Positions 6,365 to 12,566 of a stretch of DNA of 12,566 nt are shown in pieces. The position numbers were made by a program, and so were the translations under genes. How positions within the stretch are numbered: position 1 is the stretch's first letter; the number at the start of each line of letters is the position of its first letter. Source of the stretch: Candidatus Thorarchaeota archaeon MP11T_1 (GTDB taxonomy: Archaea; Asgardarchaeota; Thorarchaeia; Thorarchaeales; Thorarchaeaceae); the NCBI GenBank assembly GCA_002825515.1, contig PJET01000055.1, positions 1 through 12,566 of the forward strand. Reading direction: 5' to 3'. A model generated the notes under the pieces. It ran no database searches. It was not told the origin of the DNA and saw nothing but the letters and a program-made list of their open reading frames with translations.

Positions 6365-8155
6365 TCAAGAAACCGGAATGTCCAACTTCTTCAGCGTGTC
6401 ATTGGTGGGTCGACCTTCCTTATCCCAACCACGGAGCTTGTAATATTCGCTCAACATCTCATCAAGGTGCACAATACGGTTCCTTGAATTGCCCTCAGGG
6501 AGTGGCTTGAAGAACCGAGGTGGGAGTGTATCATCTTTAGAAGTGAATCCTTCGCGAAGATTGAATAGTCGTTCAAGATTGTAGATTCTCGCACCCAATT
6601 GTAGTAAATCACGACCAGTGAGTTCAATTCCTGTTCCGGCAGAAATCATCTCTGCATAGACATCAACAGGCCAAGCGAAGTTAGTGAACCGACAAACAAC
6701 CATACAGTCCATTGCAGCAGACAGATCCTGATAGAGTATCACTAGGTCGGCCTTTCCATCGGGTCTATCTCTGTCAACAAGTACAGGAGAACCAAGCACC
6801 TCCGGACCAATCAGATAAGACCGTAAATGGCAACCTCCTCGATTTGAGGTGGCATAACCAAGAGCGTGTCCTTGGGCACCCCGTGGATCATAAGCAGGGA
6901 GTTCCAGTCCTTTCACCTGCATTGCTAGCTCTGGGGCTCCATAGCGCTCAGCTAGTCGCTTTGACCCTTCACTCATCTCAGCTCCGAGTCCTCGCATGTG
7001 GGCTATGTCTTCTATGAGATCTAGAACACCAGTAGTATCACCAAACTTCAGGGGTGCGTCAAGTTTTCTTTTTTCTACTAGCTCCATTGCAGCACCTATG
7101 GTAGATCCTACTGAAATCGTATCTAATCCAAGATGATTACATCTGTCATTGGCGATAGCAATCCACTCAAGGTCGTTTATTCCACACTGGGGACCAAGAG
7201 CCCAGAGTGATTCATATTCCGGACCTCCGACTTTCTTTCCATCAATCTGACTAAGACGACCACATCCGATAGGACATCCATGGCAGTTGTATGTACCAGC
7301 AGAGAACCGTTCAAGGAGTTTCTCGCCGGAAACACCCTCAGCGTCGTTGAAGGTGCCCTCCTGAAAGTTGTTTGTGGGCAGCATTCCTAGTTCATTAGCC
7401 ACACTTACGAGAACGGGGGTACCATAGACAGGTAGTGATTTGTCAGTGACGGCATTCTTCTTGATTAACCTACGAGACCATTCTACTGTCTTATTGAGAC
7501 GTTCAGGATCATGGACCCCAACATCTCTGGTTCCCTTGGCTACAATTGCCTTGAGGTTCTTTGAACCCATTACAGCTCCAACACCTCCACGTCCAGCTGC
7601 TCTATGTTTGTCTGTCATTATTGCGGCCATCAGTCCGAGATTCTCACCCGCTGGACCAATACATGCGGCCTGAGCCTTTGAATCGGTTTCCTCCAATAGT
7701 GCATCAGTTGCATCATAAACATCCTTGCCCCAGATCATTGATGCATCTCTGATTTCTACGTCATCATTGTTAATCCAGAGATACACAGGAGAGTCTGACT
7801 TTCCATGGAAAACCACAGCAGCGAATCCAGCACGTCTCAGCTGAGCTCCAAAATAACCGCCTGCATGAGAGTCAAATATCGTACCTGTTGTGGGAGACTT
7901 TGTGACCACAACGAATCTTCCCCCAGTTGGGATTTTTGTAGCCGTTGATGGACCTACAGCAAACACAAGCAGATTGTCAGGGGAGAGCGCATCCGTCCCT
8001 GGCGCGAGGTTATCGTAAAGGAGTTTGACTCCAAGACCCCGGCCTCCGAGATATTGCGTGAAGAGATCAGGAGGAAGAGATTCTCTACGAATACTCTTGT
8101 CGCTCAAGTTGACGTGTAGTATTGGGGCATCCGCATAGAGTGAAGATTTTGACAA
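6365..8155 (-). CDS. aor: Tungsten-containing aldehyde:ferredoxin oxidoreductase (AOR family)
   Basis: 596 residues, the usual size for the family. It carries the AOR N-terminal domain ('LGGRGLGVKLLYD', 35-48; 'AVGPSTATKIPTGGRF', 66-81; 'SHAGGYFGAQLRRAGF', 96-111; 'GRGGVGAVMGSKNLKAI', 188-204). The 4Fe-4S ligands are Cys291/294/298 ('NCHGCPIGC') with Cys488 ('DCMVVCRF') as the fourth. Pterin-contact motifs are 'HLGLDTISVG' (341-350) and 'YDPRGAQGHALGYATSNRGGCH' (422-443). Family enzymes hold a tungsto-bispterin and oxidise aldehydes to acids, reducing ferredoxin in the cytoplasm. The exact substrate class (AOR, FOR, GOR, GAPOR) cannot be fixed by eye; acetaldehyde is suggested by the adjacent DERA. 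The TTG start at 8155 is fixed by a strong AGGAGGT. It lies 12 bases after DERA and is probably cotranscribed with it; the PP-loop gene follows about 48 bases later. Confidence 0.92.
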   Translation of the reverse strand: MSKSSLYADAPILHVNLSDKSIRRESLPPDLFTQYLGGRGLGVKLLYDNLAPGTDALSPDNLLVFAVGPSTATKIPTGGRFVVVTKSPTTGTIFDSHAGGYFGAQLRRAGFAAVVFHGKSDSPVYLWINNDDVEIRDASMIWGKDVYDATDALLEETDSKAQAACIGPAGENLGLMAAIMTDKHRAAGRGGVGAVMGSKNLKAIVAKGTRDVGVHDPERLNKTVEWSRRLIKKNAVTDKSLPVYGTPVLVSVANELGMLPTNNFQEGTFNDAEGVSGEKLLERFSAGTYNCHGCPIGCGRLSQIDGKKVGGPEYESLWALGPQCGINDLEWIAIANDRCNHLGLDTISVGSTIGAAMELVEKRKLDAPLKFGDTTGVLDLIEDIAHMRGLGAEMSEGSKRLAERYGAPELAMQVKGLELPAYDPRGAQGHALGYATSNRGGCHLRSYLIGPEVLGSPVLVDRDRPDGKADLVILYQDLSAAMDCMVVCRFTNFAWPVDVYAEMISAGTGIELTGRDLLQLGARIYNLERLFNLREGFTSKDDTLPPRFFKPLPEGNSRNRIVHLDEMLSEYYKLRGWDKEGRPTNDTLKKLDIPVS

Positions 8156-8162
8156 CTTTTGT

Positions 8163-8169
8163 ACCTCCT
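8163..8169 (-). promoter_or_regulatory. Strong Shine-Dalgarno AGGAGGT for AOR, overlapping the DERA stop codon
   Basis: AGGAGGT lies 7 bases before the TTG start of AOR, and its 5' end overlaps the TAG stop of DERA (8168-8170). It confirms the TTG start and indicates translational coupling of the two enzymes. Confidence 0.85.
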
Positions 8170-8989
8170 AATCATTGAAGACATTGTGTTCCTTATCGGG
8201 ACATGTTAGACACCGCTCTTTGTACCACTTGTAGACCTCTTTCGGCTGTTTTGCCATGTTTGCCATACGGCTTGGACAGGTCCAACAAGGCCTATCAGGT
8301 GCCATCCACGAGTCGCTATATTGAGCCCATCGAAAGTCCTCTACTATGGCAACACCTGCACTAGTCCCAAGACGGTCGGCTCCAGCATCTATAACTCGAA
8401 TCGCGTCTTTGAATGATCGAATACCACCAGCTGCCTTAACCCCCATTTTAGGTCCGACTGTTTCACGCATAAGTCTGACATCATGGGGAGTAGCTCCCAT
8501 AGGGCCAAAACCAGTGGATGTTTTGACAAAATCAGCTCCTGCATCCTTACAGATCAGACATGCCTTACGTTTCTGATCATCTGTCAAGAATCCGGTTTCT
8601 AGAATTACTTTGACATGAGCATCTCCAGAGGCTGCAACAACTGCTTCGATGTCTTTCTGAACAAGTTCATAGTTCTCATCTCTAAGGGCACCTACATTCA
8701 TCACCATGTCTATCTCATGTGCACCCTTTCTCACAGTTTCTTCTGTTTCACATACTTTTACACTTGAGAGTGAAGCACCTAGTGGAAAACCAACAACTAC
8801 ACACACATGAACATCTGTGTCTTTCAGTAACTCAACCGCATATTCAACATGAGTTGAATTAATACAGATTGCTACAAAATCGTACGTGATAGCCTCATCA
8901 CAGAGTTGTTTGATCTTCGTTTTGGTAGTTTCAGGTTTGAGAACTGTATGATCTATCATTTTAGCAAGTTTTTCCACTGTAAGATCCAT
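8168..8989 (-). CDS. deoC: Deoxyribose-phosphate aldolase with Cys-rich C-terminal extension
   Basis: 273 residues. A complete class I DERA TIM barrel occupies ~1-220: 'IDHTVLKP' (12-19), 'VVGFPLGA' (65-72), 'EIDMVMNVGAL' (92-102, with the conserved Asp94), 'KVILETG' (127-133, Lys127), 'FVKTSTGF' (154-161, Schiff-base Lys156), 'GVKAAGGIR' (183-191, Lys185) and 'DRLGTSAGVAI'. It cleaves 2-deoxy-D-ribose 5-phosphate to glyceraldehyde 3-phosphate and acetaldehyde in deoxynucleoside breakdown. Residues 221-273 are an addition to the usual ~220-230-residue enzyme, with Cys235/238 ('CWTCPSRM') and Cys260/263 ('CLTCPDKEHN') as possible Zn or Fe-S ligands. The ATG start has GGAGG 7 bases upstream. 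First gene of a likely DERA-AOR-PP-loop operon, with a possible promoter just upstream. Confidence 0.95.
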   Translation of the reverse strand: MDLTVEKLAKMIDHTVLKPETTKTKIKQLCDEAITYDFVAICINSTHVEYAVELLKDTDVHVCVVVGFPLGASLSSVKVCETEETVRKGAHEIDMVMNVGALRDENYELVQKDIEAVVAASGDAHVKVILETGFLTDDQKRKACLICKDAGADFVKTSTGFGPMGATPHDVRLMRETVGPKMGVKAAGGIRSFKDAIRVIDAGADRLGTSAGVAIVEDFRWAQYSDSWMAPDRPCWTCPSRMANMAKQPKEVYKWYKERCLTCPDKEHNVFND

Positions 8990-8996
8990 GGAGATG

Positions 8997-9001
8997 CCTC
9001 C
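8997..9001 (-). promoter_or_regulatory. Shine-Dalgarno GGAGG for DERA
   Basis: GGAGG lies 7 bases before the ATG at 8989, supporting that start. Confidence 0.75.
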
Positions 9002-9028
9002 GGATAGAGGAATGCAGCTCCCACCACA

Positions 9029-9034
9029 ATAAAC
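9029..9034 (-). promoter_or_regulatory. Possible TATA box for the DERA-AOR operon
   Basis: The minus strand reads TTTATT after GAAGGG in the 70-base gap between the PRC-barrel gene and DERA. Transcription starting about 26 bases downstream would give a leader of ~15 bases that still contains the GGAGG. Pattern match only. Confidence 0.35.
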
Positions 9035-9059
9035 CCTTCGAAATCTTCAGTTGATTTGA

Positions 9060-9401
9060 TTAACGAGCACCTAGATACGATTTGATGTCATCCAAGACCT
9101 CTTTTTGAAGTCTAATTACATCGTGGACTTCAATTTCTTCAGCATCTTTCACTACGGAATTCAGTTGTACAACAGTTCCGACTGCATCAACCTTTGAGAA
9201 ATCTACAGGAAACTCCACTTCAGCGCCTTTAACAATGAGTTCTGAGCGGGTTGGATGGAGCGCGATTCTTATACTTCGTACGATGCCAATCCGTCTAGCT
9301 CTGTTGTCTAGGACTTCTTTTCCTAATAGTCTCCCCGGCATACTAAGCTCGTAAAGTTCTGCTTCGATACTTGGCATTGTTTCCTTTGATGTTGTAGTCA
9401 T
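9060..9401 (-). CDS. PRC-barrel-like domain protein
   Basis: 113 residues, no membrane segment. The N-terminal ~20 residues are probably flexible. 'MPGRLLGKEVLDNRARRIGIVRSIRI' (21-46) is a PRC-barrel signature, with the G-K-x-V-x-D and G-x-V hallmarks; beta-rich 'ELIVKGAEVEFPVDFSKVDAVGTVVQL' follows, and a charged helix ends the protein. Small archaeal PRC-barrel proteins are mostly uncharacterised; PRC domains are known from the photosynthetic reaction centre H subunit and RimM and generally mediate protein contacts. The ATG at 9401 has AAAGGAG 10 bases upstream. It lies 70 bases before DERA; a link to the AOR operon is possible but not shown by the sequence. Confidence 0.75.
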   Translation of the reverse strand: MTTTSKETMPSIEAELYELSMPGRLLGKEVLDNRARRIGIVRSIRIALHPTRSELIVKGAEVEFPVDFSKVDAVGTVVQLNSVVKDAEEIEVHDVIRLQKEVLDDIKSYLGAR

Positions 9402-9439
9402 ATCTACTCGGCTCCTTTGCTCTACATCTTTTGGTTGAA

Positions 9440-9458
9440 GGAGGCTTTTTACAGTGAG
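9440..9458. repeat. Direct repeat, copy 1, between the permease and PRC-barrel genes
   Basis: GGAGGCTTTTTACAGTGAG matches 10962-10980 at 18 of 19 bases. On the minus strand the TGTAAAAAG within it sits ~45 bases before the PRC-barrel start, a reasonable place for a TATA-like promoter element or a regulator site. The other copy lies at a similar distance from the helicase start but in the opposite orientation to its gene. Confidence 0.6.
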
Positions 9459-9487
9459 TATTATGAGCCAAGCGATGTTTCATCAAA

Positions 9488-9506
9488 CATTGAATACTGT
9501 TCAATG
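9488..9506. repeat. Perfect inverted repeat in the permease/PRC-barrel gap
   Basis: CATTGAA and TTCAATG flank a 5-base centre (TACTG). It lies ~44 bases past the permease stop and ~87 bases before the PRC-barrel ATG. It could be an operator or a weak hairpin; no strong T-tract follows on the minus strand, so a classical terminator is unlikely. Confidence 0.5.
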
Positions 9507-9549
9507 GTAGTATCAGCACTGTACGAGAAACGAAGAAGCATCTGCCTTT

Positions 9550-10830
9550 TCAGATAAATAGTGCGAAGAGCACGATATAGATTGAGCAAAGAACAATCTG
9601 TAAGATATTCACTAGTATGGCAGTGAGAAGAAATCTACGCCATGAAACCTCTGATTTATCAAAGCTAACCATAGATAAAACTAGCAAGGGTACAGTACCA
9701 AATGGTGTTGCTACACCACCCAGAGCGGATCCGAAACCAACTCCCCAGAACAATGGATCCCGTATACCGATTGGCCAATTCATGACTGTGGCCATATCGA
9801 CAACAAGAGGGGCAAAGACTGTCGCTATAGGTGGACCACCAATAACGAAGGTTCCAGCCCATGATCCCCAAAGCAACATCAATGATGCAGGAATCAGTTG
9901 CCCACCGCTTGCTGAAAGAATTGCGTTTGAAATAACACCAAGAATTCCGACAAGTTCCAAGGCGCCTGCCAAAATGAAAAGCCCACCAATGAAAAAGATG
10001 ATGTCCCACTCTATGTCACGAAGACTTGTACCTGGGTCAGAGTGACTGACCGTCATGAAAACCGTCATTCCCCCAAGGGCAACAACATATGGTTGAGGAA
10101 AGAAGACAAAAGCTACGATGAGCAGGGCAAAAAGTCCTGCGTATACCCAAAACAGTCGACGATTGGGTACCATCATCCATGGTTCCAAATCCATCACACG
10201 TTCAAATGCCTTTGAATCTTCTACAGTCAATTGATGACGAATCATTAGGAAAACAGCAACTAGTGACGCGGTAATAACGACTAATGTTAAAATCCCAAAT
10301 TGTAGGATGTAATAATGGAATCCGAACCCTGCGTAATCAGCAATGATAATGTTGGGTGTGGTGCCAATCAATGTGAACGCACCACCAGCTCCAACAGCCA
10401 ACATTTCCCCTAGAAAAAACCCATGTGGTTTAATCTCGAGCACGTGGCATGTTAGAATCACTAGATATCCCATAATCAGTATTACCACGGAATTCAATAG
10501 TACTGTCGATAAAGCAGCTGATAGTAAAAAGAAAATTACAAATAATTTCTTAGGATTCCCCCGCGTCAATCGTATGAAATATACTACAAGAAACTGAAAG
10601 ACACCTGCCCCCCTCATCACCTCTGCAACAACTGTCATCCCAGAAATAACAAGAATAGGCTCTAACCGCACCATAGCCAAAATCTCTTGATCTGAAAACC
10701 CATTAGTGAGAAGGGCAATCGACGCCAGCACTGCCCCAAATAAGGCGGCTGATGTATGATGAATCACACGTGCTGCAATTAAAAGCACTGTAATAATGAA
10801 AATTATTAGAATCAGCAACCAGAGCTCCAC
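9550..10830 (-). CDS. ArsB / P-protein-type permease (ion transporter superfamily)
   Basis: 426 residues, almost all hydrophobic, with about 11 membrane segments. The two-fold repeat of the family is visible: 'GEMLAVGAGGAFTLIGTTPNIII' (141-163) in the first half and 'GVGFGSALGGVATPFGTVPLLVL' (363-385) in the second, the re-entrant substrate-binding loops; 'RDIEWDIIFFIGGLFILAGALE' (271-292) matches the helix after the central cytoplasmic loop. Relatives export arsenite (ArsB), exchange Na+/H+ (NhaD) or carry dicarboxylates. No ArsA, ArsR or arsenate reductase gene is nearby, so an arsenic role is not supported and the substrate stays open. The GTG start at 10830 is the first in frame after a TGA and has no obvious SD. 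The TGA stop lies 148 bases before the PRC-barrel gene. Confidence 0.85.
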   Translation of the reverse strand: MELWLLILIIFIITVLLIAARVIHHTSAALFGAVLASIALLTNGFSDQEILAMVRLEPILVISGMTVVAEVMRGAGVFQFLVVYFIRLTRGNPKKLFVIFFLLSAALSTVLLNSVVILIMGYLVILTCHVLEIKPHGFFLGEMLAVGAGGAFTLIGTTPNIIIADYAGFGFHYYILQFGILTLVVITASLVAVFLMIRHQLTVEDSKAFERVMDLEPWMMVPNRRLFWVYAGLFALLIVAFVFFPQPYVVALGGMTVFMTVSHSDPGTSLRDIEWDIIFFIGGLFILAGALELVGILGVISNAILSASGGQLIPASLMLLWGSWAGTFVIGGPPIATVFAPLVVDMATVMNWPIGIRDPLFWGVGFGSALGGVATPFGTVPLLVLSMVSFDKSEVSWRRFLLTAILVNILQIVLCSIYIVLFALFI

Positions 10831-10961
10831 TTTAGTTCACACACATCGAATTCTACAGCCTAGCAAACATGCTTCGGACTATTCAAATTTGTCTACTGAT
10901 GTTTGTATTCGTAATGTGCTAATTTTCTGTGCAGTAGTAACGATGAGTAAAAAAAAGAGTA

Positions 10962-10980
10962 GGAGTCTTTTTACAGTGAG
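10962..10980. repeat. Direct repeat, copy 2, in the helicase upstream region
   Basis: GGAGTCTTTTTACAGTGAG matches 9440-9458 at 18 of 19 bases. A second similarity, CACTGTA followed within a few bases by AGAAACGA, occurs at 10987-11005 here and at 9517-9533 in the other gap, so the two intergenic regions share two elements in the same order. Confidence 0.6.
10967..10973 (+). promoter_or_regulatory. Possible TATA box for the helicase gene
   Basis: CTTTTTA lies ~52 bases before the GTG at 11025. A transcript starting ~26 bases downstream would have a leader of ~25-28 bases including the GGAG SD. The box overlaps the direct repeat and abuts the palindrome at 10971-10994, so a protein bound there could block it. 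Confidence 0.35.
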
Positions 10981-10994
10981 CGGTAACACTGTAA
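10971..10994. promoter_or_regulatory. Perfect 24-base palindrome, candidate operator upstream of the helicase
   Basis: TTACAGTG and CACTGTAA are exact reverse complements separated by 8 bases. The symmetry, arm length and position overlapping the presumed TATA box fit a dimeric regulator site. No regulator gene is next to it. Confidence 0.5.
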
Positions 10995-11015
10995 GTCAGA
11001 AACGATCTATTCTAT

Positions 11016-11019
11016 GGAG
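11016..11019 (+). promoter_or_regulatory. Shine-Dalgarno GGAG for the helicase GTG start
   Basis: GGAG is followed by 5 bases and then GTG at 11025, supporting this start over the next codon (TTG) or later ones. Confidence 0.6.
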
Positions 11020-11024
11020 CTCTG

Positions 11025-12386
11025 GTGTTGGCTAAGAACGAAACCTATGTTGATGAACTGATGATACGCAAGGATAGTGTTGAGTATAGAAAGTATCAGG
11101 TTAATCTTGCGGAAGTAGCAGCCAGAGAAAGTACGATGATAGTTCTCAGTACCGGACTGGGTAAGACTGTAATTGCAGCCCTTGTTGCAGCAAAACGACT
11201 TGCAGAGTTCCCCGACTCTAAGGTTCTTTTCCTTGCTCCCTCCAGGCCTCTAGTAGATCAACAGGCGAGATATCTAAGAAGAGTATTGGATATTGATGAG
11301 AGTCTTGTTGTATGCCTCACTGGTAATGATTCTCCAGAGCAGAGGCGAGATTTTTGGACTGAGTCTCAAGTTGTAGTTATGACACCTCAAGCTCTTCAGA
11401 ATGACCTCGTTCAAAGAAGCTATGGACTGCAAGATGTGTCATTGGTAGTATTTGACGAAGCCCATCGGGGTGTTGGCAACTATGCCTACACATTCATTGC
11501 AGAACTCTATGAGAAACAAGGGAAGAATATCAGATCACTGGGTCTCACAGCATCACCAGGTCATCAGGCAGAACATATCAGGAAAGTCTGCGAGAATCTG
11601 CGTTTGTCACATGTTGAGGTGAGGGATGAGAAGAGCAAAGATGTACGTGAATATATGGTCGCGGTGGATTCTGAGTTACGATTCATCAACCTGCCTTCGG
11701 AGATCGAGGTTCTGAGAGATATCCTCTATTCAATCATCGAGATATATAGAGGACCAGTGATTAACAATGGGTTCAGTCTGCCTGTTGCTAGACGGATGAC
11801 GAGAAAGGAGATATTGAGGACACAGAGTGCTGTTCGAAAAGAAATTGGGTCGTATACCAAACCCCCTGGATCGCTATATCTTGTAATCCGAAATCTCACA
11901 GCTTTACTCAGAATTGTGCATCTTCTGGAGTTTATTGGCACTCAAGGTCTCATGCCAACTCATAGATACATTCAGGGAGTCTATGAAGAGATTCGTAATA
12001 AGAAGAGCTCAAAGGGTGTCAAAGACCTCTTGTCTAGACCTGAGTTCTCAAAGTTCGAGAACCTTCTAGAAGCACTCATAGCAAAGGGTCACCGTCATCC
12101 AAAAGCAGACGCCATTTTAGAGATAGTCAGTGAACAACTGTCGGTCAACCTTGATTCGCGAATACTCATTTTCACGCGTTTTCGTGATACAGCTGTTGAG
12201 GTCAGTGAAACCCTAGAACAGCTCGATGAAGTAAGAGTGAGTCGCTTTGTCGGTCAGAGTTCGCGTGGCTCTGACAAGGGATTCAGTCAGAGAAAGCAGG
12301 TAGAGATTCTTGATGGTTTTCGGAATAACGAGTTTAATGTTTTAGTAGCCACACAGGTCGGGGAGGAAGGTTTAGACATCCCTTAA
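11025..12386 (+). CDS. hef: Hef/FANCM-type SF2 DNA helicase, cut short by an in-frame TAA
   Basis: 453 residues up to a TAA. SF2 motifs in order: 'YRKYQVNLAE' (21-30, Q-motif-like), Walker A 'STGLGKT' (42-48), 'FLAPSRPLVDQQ' (69-80), 'VVMTPQALQNDL' (117-128), Walker B 'VFDEAHRGVGNYAY' (142-155), 'LGLTASPG' (172-179), a helical insert (~230-350), motif IV 'RILIFTRFRDTAVEV', 'FVGQSSRGSDKGFSQRKQ' and motif V 'VLVATQVGEEGLDIP'. The order and wording match archaeal Hef and eukaryotic FANCM/Mph1, which remodel stalled replication forks; archaeal Hef usually adds an XPF-type nuclease domain, here beyond the window if present. Coding does not end at the TAA: the next 60 codons in the same frame carry motif VI. 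A single G-to-T change of a Glu codon would explain the stop, since 'DIPE' is usual there. Start: GTG with GGAG. Confidence 0.85.
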   Translation: MLAKNETYVDELMIRKDSVEYRKYQVNLAEVAARESTMIVLSTGLGKTVIAALVAAKRLAEFPDSKVLFLAPSRPLVDQQARYLRRVLDIDESLVVCLTGNDSPEQRRDFWTESQVVVMTPQALQNDLVQRSYGLQDVSLVVFDEAHRGVGNYAYTFIAELYEKQGKNIRSLGLTASPGHQAEHIRKVCENLRLSHVEVRDEKSKDVREYMVAVDSELRFINLPSEIEVLRDILYSIIEIYRGPVINNGFSLPVARRMTRKEILRTQSAVRKEIGSYTKPPGSLYLVIRNLTALLRIVHLLEFIGTQGLMPTHRYIQGVYEEIRNKKSSKGVKDLLSRPEFSKFENLLEALIAKGHRHPKADAILEIVSEQLSVNLDSRILIFTRFRDTAVEVSETLEQLDEVRVSRFVGQSSRGSDKGFSQRKQVEILDGFRNNEFNVLVATQVGEEGLDIP

Positions 12387-12566
12387 TTCAACTTGGTGGT
12401 CTTCTATGACTGCGGCCCATCTGTTGTGCCATATATTCAAAGACGAGGAAGAACTGGTCGTCGATCCCCAGGACGAGTAGTCATTTTCGTTGCTAAAGGA
12501 ACTCATGATGAGTTCTACCATTGGAGTGTGATAAGTAAATTGAAGAAAATGCCCTCAGCCCTCAAA
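12387..12566 (+). pseudogene. In-frame continuation of the interrupted Hef helicase (runs off the window)
   Basis: Directly after the TAA, the same frame reads 'FNLVVFYDCGPSVVPYIQRRGRTGRRSPGRVVIFVAKGTHDEFY' and stays open to the window edge. This is the rest of helicase domain 2, with motif VI 'QRRGRTGR' providing the arginine finger. Without it, the 453-residue product should lack ATPase activity. No frameshift is needed to join the parts, only a sense codon at 12384-12386. Either a real nonsense mutation or split gene, or a base-call error. Confidence 0.8.

Noticed and set aside
6133..6510. Open frame of 125 codons on the + strand spanning the AOR/PP-loop junction
   Set aside because: It is antisense to both the zinc ribbon and the AOR C-terminus, with no family features.
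9617..10045. Open frame of 142 codons on the + strand
   Set aside because: It is antisense to the permease second-half motifs and reads as a low-complexity shadow of membrane codons.
9550..10830. Arsenic resistance operon
   Set aside because: The permease belongs to the ArsB superfamily, but no ArsA, ArsR, ArsC or ArsM gene is adjacent, and the family also holds Na+/H+ and dicarboxylate carriers.
12384..12386. Stop readthrough by pyrrolysine or selenocysteine
   Set aside because: The codon is TAA, whereas pyrrolysine uses TAG and selenocysteine TGA; the position is normally an ordinary Glu.
1..12566. CRISPR array, insertion sequence, prophage or tRNA/rRNA genes
   Set aside because: No regularly spaced repeats, transposase or integrase motifs, terminal inverted repeats or tRNA-like cloverleaf sequence were seen; the gaps are all under 200 bases.

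Overview
The window looks archaeal. The gene families are a RibL-type FAD synthase, a Hef/FANCM-type helicase, a PUA + PP-loop + ferredoxin 'PAPS reductase-like' protein with an N-terminal zinc ribbon, a tungsten aldehyde:ferredoxin oxidoreductase and a PRC-barrel protein. The DNA is of moderate GC content. Genes are closely packed, with clear Shine-Dalgarno (SD) sites and frequent TTG/GTG starts. An uncultured, possibly Asgard-like anaerobe fits, but no marker gene here proves the lineage. No rRNA, tRNA, CRISPR array or insertion sequence was seen, and no gap between genes exceeds 300 bases.

Left part (1-4368): the 3' end of a RibL-type FAD synthase (+) meets, tail to tail, a polytopic GT-C-like membrane glycosyltransferase (-). 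Across a short divergent gap, two + strand genes follow: a membrane-anchored hexapeptide-repeat acyltransferase and a cytoplasmic NodB-like polysaccharide deacetylase, 14 bases apart. Together these three genes look like a small cell-surface or lipid-linked glycan locus.

Middle part (4361-9401, all -): read in transcription order, a PRC-barrel protein, deoxyribose-phosphate aldolase (DERA), tungsten aldehyde:ferredoxin oxidoreductase (AOR), and the zinc ribbon/PUA/PP-loop/ferredoxin protein. DERA and AOR are tightly coupled, because the strong AOR SD overlaps the DERA stop. DERA releases acetaldehyde from deoxyribose 5-phosphate and AOR family enzymes oxidise aldehydes with ferredoxin, so the pair could salvage DNA sugar for reduced ferredoxin and acetate. 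The DERA carries an unusual C-terminal tail with two CxxCP motifs.

Right part (9402-12566): an ArsB/P-protein-type ion permease (-), then a regulatory gap with a perfect palindrome, then a Hef-type SF2 helicase (+). The gaps on either side of the permease share a 19-base near-identical element.

Two genes have reading-frame anomalies. The PP-loop protein's zinc ribbon lies in an open frame with no ATG, GTG or TTG start. The helicase frame is cut by an in-frame TAA just before motif VI, and coding continues in the same frame to the window edge. Each could be real biology (non-AUG start, pseudogenisation) or an assembly error.
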